Shown in pieces: positions 56,009 through 64,000 of a stretch of 64,000 bases of DNA; position 1 is the first letter of the stretch, and each line of letters begins with the position of its first letter. The DNA is from Terramyces sp. JEL0728 (taxonomy: Eukaryota > Chytridiomycota > Chytridiomycetes > Rhizophydiales > Terramycetaceae): the NCBI GenBank assembly GCA_027603945.1, contig JADIIU010000061.1:1-64000 (forward strand), read 5' to 3'. Both the position numbers and the translations under genes were made by a program. The notes beneath the pieces were generated by a model. That model was given only the letters and a program-made list of their open reading frames with translations, did not search any database and had not been told where the DNA came from.

Positions 56009-56878
56009 ATGCCTTCAATAAGTTTCTTTTATGGAGGGATTGCATGTATGGTTGCAGCAACATTCACTCACCCAATTGACACAATCAAAACCCGATTGCA
56101 GCTCAATGGGGAACTTGCCCAAGTTTCTAAATCTAATGTCGTTATGAATATGATCAAGGAAGAAGGGGTTTTTGCATTATGGAGGGGATTAACACCGTCT
56201 CTGCTACGAGAAGCAAGCTATTCGACAATTAGAATGGGATTGTATGAGCCATTCAAAAAACTGTTTAGTGCAGGTGAAGTTAAAGAACCATTGTACAAAA
56301 AGATTATGGCTGGTGGTGCTTCAGGTACGCAAATATTTATTATAGGGATAATCGGCGCATGCATTGCAAACCCCACAGATTTGATTAAAGTCAGATTTCA
56401 AGCTAGTTCAAATATAAAAGTTGGAGTAATTCAAACTACAATAGATATTGTGAAAACGGAAGGGTTCTGGGGATTGTACCGCGGGGTTGGACCAACCAGT
56501 CAGCGGGCAATGATTTTGACTGCAACCCAGCTTTCCAGCTACGACCATACTAAAAGATATTTAATTGATACCTTGAATTTCAATGAAGGCATCCTCACTC
56601 ACTTTGTAGCTTCAATGGTCGCTGGATTTGCATGTGCAACAACAACTGCTCCTGTTGATTTGGTAAAATCGCGGTATATGAACCAGAAATATGAAAATGG
56701 AAAGGGCTTGGTGTACTCATCTCCGGCAGATTGTTTTGTCAAGACTTTCAGAGCAGAAGGGATCCCAGGATTCTTTAAGGGTTGGCTACCGTCCTGGTTG
56801 AGACTTGGCCCACATACCATCATCACATTTATCGTCTTGGAGCAGTTAAGAAAATACTCTGGAATAAAACCTGTTTAA
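56009..56878 (+). CDS. Mitochondrial SLC25 carrier, dicarboxylate/UCP-like
   Basis: 282 aa with one 21-nt intron (56325-56345) that has no stop in frame. Three carrier repeats are visible with HPIDTIKTRLQ, NPTDLIKVRFQ and APVDLVKSRYM. The block GASGIIGACIANPTDLIKVR, formed by splicing, resembles the dicarboxylate, oxoglutarate and uncoupling-protein group. The inner-membrane carrier probably exchanges dicarboxylates or anions, but substrate is not fixed. The ATG at 56009 is the first in frame; the open frame further upstream has only a TTG. It is followed closely by the next plus-strand gene. Confidence 0.9.
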   Translation: MPSISFFYGGIACMVAATFTHPIDTIKTRLQLNGELAQVSKSNVVMNMIKEEGVFALWRGLTPSLLREASYSTIRMGLYEPFKKLFSAGEVKEPLYKKIMAGGASGTQIFIIGIIGACIANPTDLIKVRFQASSNIKVGVIQTTIDIVKTEGFWGLYRGVGPTSQRAMILTATQLSSYDHTKRYLIDTLNFNEGILTHFVASMVAGFACATTTAPVDLVKSRYMNQKYENGKGLVYSSPADCFVKTFRAEGIPGFFKGWLPSWLRLGPHTIITFIVLEQLRKYSGIKPV

Positions 56879-56967
56879 CTTATTTTTCATATGCTAGCCC
56901 ACAGATCACATTGTCTGTGCTCGCTGGAAATAAAACGCCAATCAACCCAACACTGAAGATCAAACAA

Positions 56968-57702
56968 ATGTACGAGTTGTTTATCCAAGTCAAGAATCGA
57001 AGAGTCCAGGTGGAAAAGGGACAGTATCAATTCCAGCCAAAACTGATCGAGCTACTCAACAGTGTTGCTCAGGATTATAAGCCAACTGGAGATCCAATCC
57101 AAGAAACCCATATTGTGGAAGTCCTATTCGCATTCAGCTCGCTCAAAGCTTTCCTTGACAACTATACCTTCACAGCTTTTGCAAAGACAATATCCAAGAG
57201 AGTAATTGAAAACTATGAGCAATCCACCGCTGTAAACAAAATCAATAACTTTCAATCCCACAGAATCAAGATATTATCCACCTGCGCGCTCGTTCTCAAA
57301 GATTATGGTATGATGGACATTGCCGAGCAGTGGATGACAGTTCACATCAAGGAAAATCTGAGGATTGACGGATCATGCTTGGATTTTGAACTTCGCGATT
57401 CACTCACATATGTTACCTATAACCTGGATCCTTTGCTGATTGCATGTGCGAATATATCTCTTTTGACAGGAAACAACTTTTATTCTTACGAGATCCAAGG
57501 TAAAAGCATTCTGAAGTCTGCACATTGGTTGATCCCATATATCCGGAACGAAAAACAGAATGTAATGTTCCTGAAGACTGTGTATGAAAGCGATAAGAAA
57601 AAGAAAGAGTATGGCAAGACGTGGGAGCCTAGCATGGCAATGAACACTATCAACTTGGCAGTTCCATTCGACTACTCCTTGCTCGGATTGTATTCGGTGT
57701 AA
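56968..57702 (+). CDS. Alginate-lyase-like alpha/alpha-toroid protein, N-terminus uncertain
   Basis: 244 aa from the first in-frame ATG. It contains SHRIKILSTCALVLKDYGMMD and DGSCLDFELRDSLTYVTYNL, which resemble the catalytic-half motifs of alginate-lyase superfamily members found in fungi. The open frame extends upstream with a coding-like stretch (NPTLKIKQMYELF) but no ATG, and no intron junction was found that supplies one, so an upstream exon may be missing or the true start is downstream. No signal peptide is visible in the called protein. Alginate is not a likely substrate for a fungus; other polyuronates or a non-enzymatic role are possible. AATAAA overlaps the stop. Confidence 0.65.
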   Translation: MYELFIQVKNRRVQVEKGQYQFQPKLIELLNSVAQDYKPTGDPIQETHIVEVLFAFSSLKAFLDNYTFTAFAKTISKRVIENYEQSTAVNKINNFQSHRIKILSTCALVLKDYGMMDIAEQWMTVHIKENLRIDGSCLDFELRDSLTYVTYNLDPLLIACANISLLTGNNFYSYEIQGKSILKSAHWLIPYIRNEKQNVMFLKTVYESDKKKKEYGKTWEPSMAMNTINLAVPFDYSLLGLYSV

Positions 57703-57727
57703 TAAAGATGAATTTTTTCTTGATCAT

Positions 57728-58819
57728 ATGTCGAATCTCAAAGAATATATAAATTCTAAATATCGCTCGTTGCAGAACCCACTGGCTAAACCAAAAAGGA
57801 AGAAAAAGTCAGTCAAGAATCAGAGTGTAAAAATTATTGATGACGAAGCTGCTTGGGGAATGGAATCAGAAGAGGATGCACCATTTGTAGTGGAACAAGT
57901 GGATCACGAATCGAAATTCAAAAAACAAACCGACTCTTGGAATGTAGTGCGGGAAGGAGAAGCACTCGATGCCTTGCCTGACGAGTCGATGGTTGAAACT
58001 GATAACTTTTCTCCAGACAAAAGAAGGTCGCCGTCAGCATCTCCAGCTCGAAGATTACCAAGTGCTTCTCCAATCAAAAGCAGGCGATCGCCTTCCGTTT
58101 CACCTGTGCGAGGTCGAAGGTCTCCTTCAGCATCCCCAGTTAGAGGTCGACGTTCGCCTTCAGAATCACCAAAAGGAAGGTCTCCCTCAGATTCCCCGGA
58201 TAGAAAAGACAAAAGAAGGTCGCCAACGCCAGAAGAACAGCCAGTTTTAAAAATGTCAAATGGTTCGTATGCTGGATTACAAAGCCGGAAGGATATATCC
58301 AAGCAAATTGAAAAGGAAAGACAATCAACTCTAATGCAAATCGAAAAACCTGAACAAGGGAAAACCATATATAGAGATAAAACCGGTAAAAAGATTGATG
58401 TTGCCCAAGAGAAAGCAGATCGATTAGCCGAGCAGAAGAGGAAAGATGCAGAGGAAGAAGCCAAGATGGAGTGGGGCAGGGGTCTGGTGCAGCGAAAGGA
58501 ACGGCAAGATATGCAGGAAAGACTTGAACGTGAAAAATATCGTGGTTTGGCTGTCTATAGCGACGATGAAGAGCTGAACAATGAGTTGAAGGAAGTAGTT
58601 AGGTGGGGAGATACCATGGCAAAAGCAACAAAGAAAAAGAAATCAAAAAAGCATGCATATAAAGGATTTGCACCACCAAACAGATTTGGAATTTTACCAG
58701 GATACCGATGGGATGGCGTTGACAGATCCAATGGCTGGGAAACTAAAGTTTTTCAACACTTTCACGATGAAAAATCACATCAGAACGAGTATCATAGGTG
58801 GGCAACTGAAGATATGTGA
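57728..58819 (+). CDS. BUD13: Pre-mRNA-splicing factor Bud13 (RES complex)
   Basis: 363 aa, intronless. The N-terminus starts LKEYINSKYRS, the middle has about ten SPS/RSP repeats (residues 98-165), and the C-terminus has PNRFGILPGYRWDGVDRSNG, the Bud13/Cwc26 signature that binds the other RES members (Pml1, Snu17). RES stabilises the activated spliceosome and is needed for splicing of weak or short introns in yeast, which is of interest given the 19-24-nt introns here. The start is 25 bp after the upstream stop and is preceded by an out-of-frame ATG (57709). The stop is 15 bp from the convergent CTF18 stop. Confidence 0.94.
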   Translation: MSNLKEYINSKYRSLQNPLAKPKRKKKSVKNQSVKIIDDEAAWGMESEEDAPFVVEQVDHESKFKKQTDSWNVVREGEALDALPDESMVETDNFSPDKRRSPSASPARRLPSASPIKSRRSPSVSPVRGRRSPSASPVRGRRSPSESPKGRSPSDSPDRKDKRRSPTPEEQPVLKMSNGSYAGLQSRKDISKQIEKERQSTLMQIEKPEQGKTIYRDKTGKKIDVAQEKADRLAEQKRKDAEEEAKMEWGRGLVQRKERQDMQERLEREKYRGLAVYSDDEELNNELKEVVRWGDTMAKATKKKKSKKHAYKGFAPPNRFGILPGYRWDGVDRSNGWETKVFQHFHDEKSHQNEYHRWATEDM

Positions 58820-58834
58820 TTTAGTAAACCTATT

Positions 58835-61800
58835 TTATTTTATGTACTTTTGGAGATCCTTGACGTAGAAGGGCTTTCTAACCGCATTTGAGTAGCCTTC
58901 ATTAAACTTGTACAGGATTCCTTTGGATTTCTTTTTGTCGAGACCAGTCTTTCCGACCTTATTGGAACTGCCTAGCTGTGGATTAATGACCCTGCCAAAA
59001 AAGTCTTTAGATGGCTTCTCTGTCTTTAATTTGGACTTTTGAATATTGGTGGATATCAATTCTGAAAGCGCTTTTTGAGATTCGATTACTGACCGCGAAG
59101 AAGATACAAATGAGCGTTCAGGCTCAACAACTTTGGCATTCTTGATGTCGTTATTTCTTCTGATAGCTTCATGTTCAATCTATTTAATAAGCGTTTACTT
59201 GATTTGAGATAAAGTTGCTGATTGCATAAGGGAAACTAGCAATTGATCTTCTGGACTTGCTGAATGGCTCAATATCAATGAGAAGATGTAAAGCACTAAT
59301 ATTAATATAGATTACGGCTCGGTAATATAGACGAGAGTGTTATTCTCCAAGCTCTGTTTGATTAGCCTTATGCCAAAGTCAATACAAATCTGTATCAAAC
59401 GCTCCAACATCTTCTTTTCATGAGCTCTGAGAACTTGGATATTGGCAGGTCTGAAGTTTGGTGCAATAATATTCGCAAGATACGGACCCAGTTCTAGTAT
59501 ATTTAGCGTATGATTAGACCAAAAGCATCTAATGTGCGGTGACATGCCAGTATGGAAAGAATGTTCTACACTGCGCGTCTGCTTTCTACTTACTTCACAA
59601 TGATAGGAATTGTTTGGAAATTCAAGGCTAACAGGTGTCGAAGTTGCAAATAGTCGGTAGAAATTGATTATAGGATATGCTAAATATTCATTCAACTCGT
59701 AACGCTGGTCTTTCCATATTCCTCGTTGCAGTGAATCAAAGAATTGTAGGTATCCGGCTTGCTGTACATATCTTGATTCACGGGACTTTCCAGCTATATC
59801 AAAGTGCTGGATCTTTAAATAGTTTTCAAAACACACTAGGTTAGTAATAAATACCATGCAAAAGTTTGTCAGGATCGCCGTTTGCGTCAATCAGGGATTT
59901 GAGTCTAAGCGTATACTTGTCCAGATCTGTTGCAGCTTTTCTTTTTGGATCCCCCTGCGAAAAAATTGCCTCTGCTACCTTGTACCAACTTTCAGAAATA
60001 TCCTTATTTCCAACTCTGGCCGAGAGTAATTCTTTTTCTGTCACAGTTGGAGAGTTTTGTTTAATAAATTGAAGAGTATTAATCGAAGATCTCATATCGC
60101 CTTTTGTCATTTCGCAAAGAGTCAGCATTGTTTGCAAACTGGCTTTCAGTCCTTCCCAATTACAAATTTCCAGCAATCGCTTTGCAAGAGACAAATGCAC
60201 AGGAGGCTTGAACGTGTACACTTGCGCAATCATTCTAAGCGGTCTCAACACAGAGACAAACCTAAATTAAAGCAACTTACGGATCATTGCATATACAAAT
60301 TATAGGTCTGCGCAAATCTCTGTCCTTTTTCTTGCCCTTGCCTTTGGAAGTGCTTTGAACAATTTTAACAAGTAAATTGATAAATGTCTGCATTAGAGAT
60401 GATTACTTGATCCCCAGAGCCAGATGCACTTGCACCATCAATTTCATCAATAATCACCAGGCTTGGTTTCTTATTTCCAAATACAGATTTACTTTCGATA
60501 GCAGATGTGATTCGGTTTTTGATGACTTCGCTTCCTCTGTCATCACTTGCATTGACTTCAATAATGTTATATCCTGCGTGTTTTGCAACAATATGGGCTA
60601 GCGTGGTTTTGCCCAGTCCTGGAGGGCCAGCCAATAACAATATTCTCTTATCAGGCCGTTGAAGCTTATCCATTGGCTTTTCAAATTTTGGATGGTTTTT
60701 TGCCTTTCCAACATTCAAGAGCGACTTTTTCAAGTCTTTTCCAAATACGCAATAATCCCAGTGCTTTACCCATGCCAAGATCGACCTATTCAAATACTGC
60801 TATTAATTGAAATTACCTCGTCCCCAACCAGATCAATGTACATTTTTGGACGGTATTTATCTACCCAAAGCCGGTTATCGCTGTCGGTTTCCTGCACGTT
60901 TAATCTACCCCTGGACATTTCATTCATTTTGCGAGTAGTTTCATCATACCTGAGCTGCTCTCTTGCTTTTTCCATCAGCGTCGCTATATTTTGGGAGAGA
61001 ATGTTTCCGCAATATTTAGTGCGAGACGTTGGTTGTTTCTTTTTTATCGGGAAATATAAGACTGTTCCGTTGGAAGTAACTGCTTTCATATAAGGTTCAC
61101 GCGGTTCAACTGCATAATTTTGTTGAAGCTTTGCCGATAATCTAGGTTGAACATTATCTCTTTCCGCTCCCAAACTTTTTTGAAATAGCATGGTAGCTGC
61201 TCCTTCAGATCCTCTTGAGGTGCTCTGTTCATTCCTATCTGCAAAACATTCCACATAATCGGTTTGGTTTGCATTCAACTTTTCAGTGTCAAGGTTATAA
61301 TTCAAAGATTCCAGTTTACTTTTAAAATTAGTAGGTTCATCGTCATCAGATTCAAATCCAAAATTGTTTGGGGTGAAATTGTCGATAATCTTTTTGAACG
61401 AATTCTGAATTTCATCGTCATCGTCTGATTCGAAATACAATCCAGTCTTGTTTTCCAAGCTTCCAAATGAGCTTGCAGACATTTGCGAATCTGCATTAAC
61501 CTTTACTTTTTTATTGAAAATATCGAAATCAGATGGAACTGGAGTAGGTTGTAAATTGGAATATAATGGCGACGATCCAGATATCGGAGACGAAGGCACA
61601 ATTGATTCTACATTAAATTTCAAGCACTTCTCTTTTTAGGAGTTTCTGGATCAAATGCTACACTTGATCTGGTAGCTTTTTCGAATACATTAGTGGGAGG
61701 TAAGCTTTCACCTTCTACTTCTCGCAAAATTTCCATTTCTGATTGCAACTCCCGCTCTATCTTTTGCTCCATCTCCCACGGTTGCTCTATTTGATTCCAA

Positions 61801-61856
61801 GGTTCATCCCCCAGATTCATTTTATGAATTTCGGACAAAGGAAAATTGTCCAACAT
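58835..61856 (-). CDS. CTF18: Alternative clamp-loader large subunit Ctf18
   Basis: 961 aa from eight exons; introns at 61608-61627 (20 nt, GTGCTT donor), 60797-60816 (20), 60388-60406 (19), 60262-60280 (19), 59836-59854 (19), 59296-59315 (20) and 59180-59198 (19). The disordered N-terminus leads to VDKYRPKMYIDLVGDE, Walker A (LAGPPGLGKTTLAHIVA), Walker B LVIIDEID, and the Ctf18-specific end DFFGRV, then FNEGYSNAVRKPFYVKDL. The C-terminus recruits DNA polymerase epsilon in yeast. Ctf18-RFC loads PCNA in sister-chromatid cohesion and the S-phase checkpoint; its small subunits include RFC3, also in this window. A TATA-like TATAAAAG lies 46 bp upstream of the ATG. Confidence 0.95.
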
Positions 61857-62192
61857 GGATAACAGTTCAAGATTCGATTTCAGTTATTATATTCGCTTAA
61901 TCTTTTATAAATCCCAAGAAATATTTGGAGAAATCGAGTCAATGACTGCGTTACTACCCGTATGGTAGACTAGTTCTCTGCTTTTCAAATATCTTGGCCA
62001 GCATTCATTTAGTGCGCTTGGAAAGGTCAGATTTATTGGCTCTAACCTCAAAGGAATTAGTTCAGAAGCCATCTCATTTCATCTGTTCCATTGCATTTTT
62101 TTTTGCAAGTCGAGAATTGAAAACTCCGTCTAGGGCTAGGGCTATTTTTTCAATTTCTTTTTTTTCCTCCTTGCAATTCTTTTACGCTACAT
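61857..62192. other. Divergent promoter region of CTF18 and the eS21 gene
   Basis: This 336-bp gap holds a TATA-like TATAAAAG for CTF18 on the minus strand (complement of 61902-61909) and a tandem GGGCTAGGGCT motif upstream of the ribosomal protein gene. A run of T residues (about 62097-62104) and further T-rich sequence sit around that motif. I see no gene in it. Confidence 0.55.
62130..62143 (+). promoter_or_regulatory. Tandem CTAGGG motif in a ribosomal-protein promoter (HomolE/Tbf1-like)
   Basis: The sequence reads CTAGGGCTAGGGCT, 50 bp before the eS21 start codon. It is close to the fission-yeast HomolE box (ACCCTACCCT in reverse) and to TTAGGG-type Tbf1/Rap1 sites that drive ribosomal protein genes in fungi. 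It is flanked by poly(T) tracts typical of nucleosome-poor promoters. Confidence 0.5.
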
Positions 62193-62498
62193 ATGGAAAA
62201 CGACAAAGGACAAGTAAATACAGTTTAATTCAAGGTTGTTGATCTTTACATTCCTCGCAAATGCTCCGCTACCGGACGCCTTATCAATGCAAAGGACCAC
62301 GCTTCAGTACAAATCAACATTGTTGATGTTGATGCTACTGGTACTTTGATTCCAGGACAATACAAAGCATACGCATTATCCGGCGCTGTTCGTGCTGCTG
62401 GTGAATCCGATGACTCTATTAACCGCCTTGCAACCCAAGACGGATACCTCAAAAAGTACTTTTTTATTAACCATAGTGTCTGGTCTTACTCTCAATAA
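62193..62498 (+). CDS. RPS21: Small ribosomal subunit protein eS21
   Basis: 87 aa, the usual length, from three exons; introns at 62214-62234 (21 nt) and 62456-62476 (21). The protein starts [19 protein letters not shown], with [36 protein letters not shown] and ends VWSYSQ. eS21 sits on the 40S subunit near the mRNA exit. The second intron has no stop in frame and would change the C-terminus to [11 protein letters not shown] if retained. It would be missed by ORF-length filters because the longest exon is about 220 bp. The promoter contains a tandem CTAGGG element. Confidence 0.96.
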
Positions 62499-62817
62499 GT
62501 GTAATTTCATGGCTATAATAAAAGAGTATTCATAGTAAACTGGATTTACAATCATTTGGATTCATGGAGTGGGATTGAAGGATCGATTTGGAGCTTGATC
62601 ACAATGCATCCCGCTTGATGTGGTGAGATGATTTCAGTCTTTGTTTGAGTAAGAGCATCTGTTTCTGCAAGTGCTGTCCAAGAACGCATTTCCATCTCCA
62701 CCAATCTAGCCCAGTCTAAACCTCTGTTTTCCAGGCATTTAATTTGAACTGCAAGTGCTGTTTCAAAGTGGTTTCAATAGACGTGGCATTTTTACTTTTC
62801 AACATCAGCAATTTGGA
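62499..62817. other. Intergenic region with a possible small minus-strand ORF
   Basis: This 319-bp stretch includes a minus-strand open frame running from about 62756 to 62552 with coding-like sequence (CLENRGLDWARLVEMEMRSW and IISPHQAGCIVIKLQIDPS). The only in-frame ATG is at 62695, which gives 47 residues. I cannot find an upstream exon, and the TGA just before the frame blocks a longer reading. It could be a small gene, the remnant of one, or chance. The rest is the eS21 3' end and SED5 promoter. Confidence 0.35.
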
Positions 62818-63696
62818 ATGAGAGACAGAACCTCTGAATTCTTCTCGTGTGCAGAATCAGCATCGCAGCGTAGCGAAAGCCGTCAGCATCTACTTCCAAA
62901 GCTCAAATCTAAAACAGAATTTACAAAAGCAGCCTCGCTTATCAGCAAAGAGATAAACGATACAGTCGCAAGACTTACCAAACTCACTACCCTTGCAAAA
63001 AAGAATTCCTTGTTTGAAGACAAGCCGCAAGAAATCAATGAACTCATTTATATAATCAAACAGGACATTGCGAAAATCAACAAGCAAATTGGGCAGCTAT
63101 CAGATTACCTGGTTCAGCAGAAACTTCCAAATAAATATTCCAAAGAGCACTCGCACAACGTTATTTCCAGCTTGCAGTCAAAGTTGGCAAATACCTCAGA
63201 CGCTTTTACATCAGTACTAAAAGTTCGTTCCGACAATCTAAAAGAACAAACACAACGAAAAGAACAGTATTCATTTGCAGGACCGTCGACTACAGGAAAT
63301 ACAGATTCGCCATTGTACAATCCGGAAAGAAAATTTACTCAACAAGTCAGTAACGAAGCGGTAATTGACTTTGGATCAGGCTTCATGCAGCAAGAGCTAG
63401 CTCTGGACAACCAAAACTCTGCATACATACAAGAGCGTAATCAAACCATTGAATCAATTGAATCCACAATTGCAGAGCTTGGCCAGATTTACACTAGATT
63501 CGCATCGGTCATAGCAGAACAACGTGAATTGGTGCAGCGAATAGATGATAATATTGTTGACGTTGAAATGAACGTTGCAGGAGCCCATACCCAATTATTA
63601 AAATACTATCAAGGAATTTCGAACAATAGAACTTTAATGTTGAAGATATTTGGGGTGATGATTACATTCTTTCTAATGTTTGTGATGTTGTCGTAA
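62818..63696 (+). CDS. SED5: Golgi Qa-SNARE, syntaxin 5/Sed5
   Basis: 292 aa, intronless. It begins MRDRTSEFFSCAES, matching the conserved start of syntaxin 5 that binds Sly1. The Habc-type domain (LTKLTTLAKKNSLFEDKPQEI, INKQIGQLSDYL) is followed by the SNARE helix with the zero-layer glutamine in AEQRELVQRIDDN, and a C-terminal membrane anchor (LKIFGVMITFFLMFVMLS). Sed5 drives fusion of ER-derived and intra-Golgi vesicles. Upstream in-frame sequence has no ATG. The stop is followed directly by AATAAA overlap (63695-63700). Confidence 0.95.
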   Translation: MRDRTSEFFSCAESASQRSESRQHLLPKLKSKTEFTKAASLISKEINDTVARLTKLTTLAKKNSLFEDKPQEINELIYIIKQDIAKINKQIGQLSDYLVQQKLPNKYSKEHSHNVISSLQSKLANTSDAFTSVLKVRSDNLKEQTQRKEQYSFAGPSTTGNTDSPLYNPERKFTQQVSNEAVIDFGSGFMQQELALDNQNSAYIQERNQTIESIESTIAELGQIYTRFASVIAEQRELVQRIDDNIVDVEMNVAGAHTQLLKYYQGISNNRTLMLKIFGVMITFFLMFVMLS

Positions 63697-63798
63697 TAAA
63701 TCAGATACACCCACTTGCTTTCTGTGTTTGAGCTGCCTTGTGATGCACTACACGCACAGATACCAATAACTTGTCTTTATTCAAATCTAGTACAATAT

Positions 63799-64000
63799 TT
63801 ATAGGGGCCGGCTGCTGCGCTTCCTCCTAGGCTTCTTTTTAACTTTGTCTTCTCTATAGTCCTCAACTGGAACCACTTCCGATTGGGTTTCCTTGATTTC
63901 TTGGAACCGTTTGCCCAACTTGATTTGTCTCTTTACCCACTTTGCAAACCAATGTACGTGTAACGGCATTGTGATTGTGGATATAATTTGGAACGAGTAC
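63799..64000 (-). CDS. C-terminal part of an unidentified, probably membrane protein (partial)
   Basis: The minus strand is open from the window edge to a TAA at 63799-63801, about 66 codons. The C-terminus reads HWFAKWVKRQIKLGKRFQEI, then a basic tail KKKPRRKRSSRPL. A hydrophobic stretch (FQIISTITMPLHVHWF) just before looks like the end of a membrane helix. The basic cytosolic tail recalls some TLC or TRAM-type ER proteins but this is too little to assign. The start lies beyond 64000. Convergent to SED5, with 102 bp between stops. Confidence 0.55.
   Translation of the reverse strand, partial: YSFQIISTITMPLHVHWFAKWVKRQIKLGKRFQEIKETQSEVVPVEDYREDKVKKKPRRKRSSRPL

Noticed and set aside
1..64000. 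CRISPR arrays, transposons, rRNA genes or proviral sequence
   Set aside because: No direct-repeat spacer array, transposase, terminal repeats, rRNA or viral genes are visible.

Overview
The window is nuclear DNA of a eukaryote, most likely a fungus outside the Dikarya. The fungal signs are a YHM2-type mitochondrial carrier, a fructosyl-amino-acid-oxidase-like flavoenzyme, an ornithine acetyltransferase, SPC1, BUD13 and a Gts1-like ArfGAP. A presenilin and a C2CD5 protein, which Dikarya generally lack, point to an early-diverging lineage; the exact group is inference. The most striking trait is intron size. By hand I resolved 85 spliceosomal introns in 25 genes and all are 19-24 nt (18 of 19, 34 of 20, 23 of 21, 7 of 22, 1 of 23, 2 of 24). 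They usually begin GTAA or GTAT and carry a TAAY/TGAY-like branch motif only a few bases before the AG. With these introns removed, every spliced gene has an intact reading frame of whole codons and restores family motifs.

Layout. 1-9841: truncated tRNA-Ser, a membrane protein, a flavin oxidase, then a minus-strand run of Pus3, a small tail-anchored-like protein, metacaspase, YHM2 carrier, another membrane protein and an ArfGAP-UBA-NPF adaptor. 9961-13199: two secreted DUF642 proteins, one with a 600-residue coiled coil. 13432-19943: coiled-coil protein, DHHC palmitoyltransferase, glucosidase II beta, WD40 protein, MCM10. 20177-29455: VPS13 with 20 introns. 29527-41324: phosphoesterase, CHY/RING ligase, two PKA catalytic subunits flanking the NUP98-NUP96 precursor, and a C2H2 factor. 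41404-49871: C2CD5-like protein, ornithine acetyltransferase, a disordered protein, a PPR protein. 49934-57702: SPC1, RFC3, a MYND-presenilin fusion, a RING-TerD protein, a mitochondrial carrier, an alginate-lyase-like protein. 57728-64000: BUD13, CTF18, ribosomal protein eS21, SED5 and the end of an unidentified gene.

The genome is very compact. Most intergenic gaps are below 250 bp, neighbouring genes can be 3-30 bp apart, and AATAAA often overlaps the stop codon. Functional links within the window include replication (MCM10, RFC3, CTF18), mitochondria (two carriers, PPR protein, ornithine acetyltransferase), the secretory and membrane system (SPC1, glucosidase II beta, DHHC, SED5, ArfGAP, VPS13, presenilin), cAMP signalling (two PKA subunits) and splicing (BUD13). 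I see no transposons, CRISPR arrays or viral genes.
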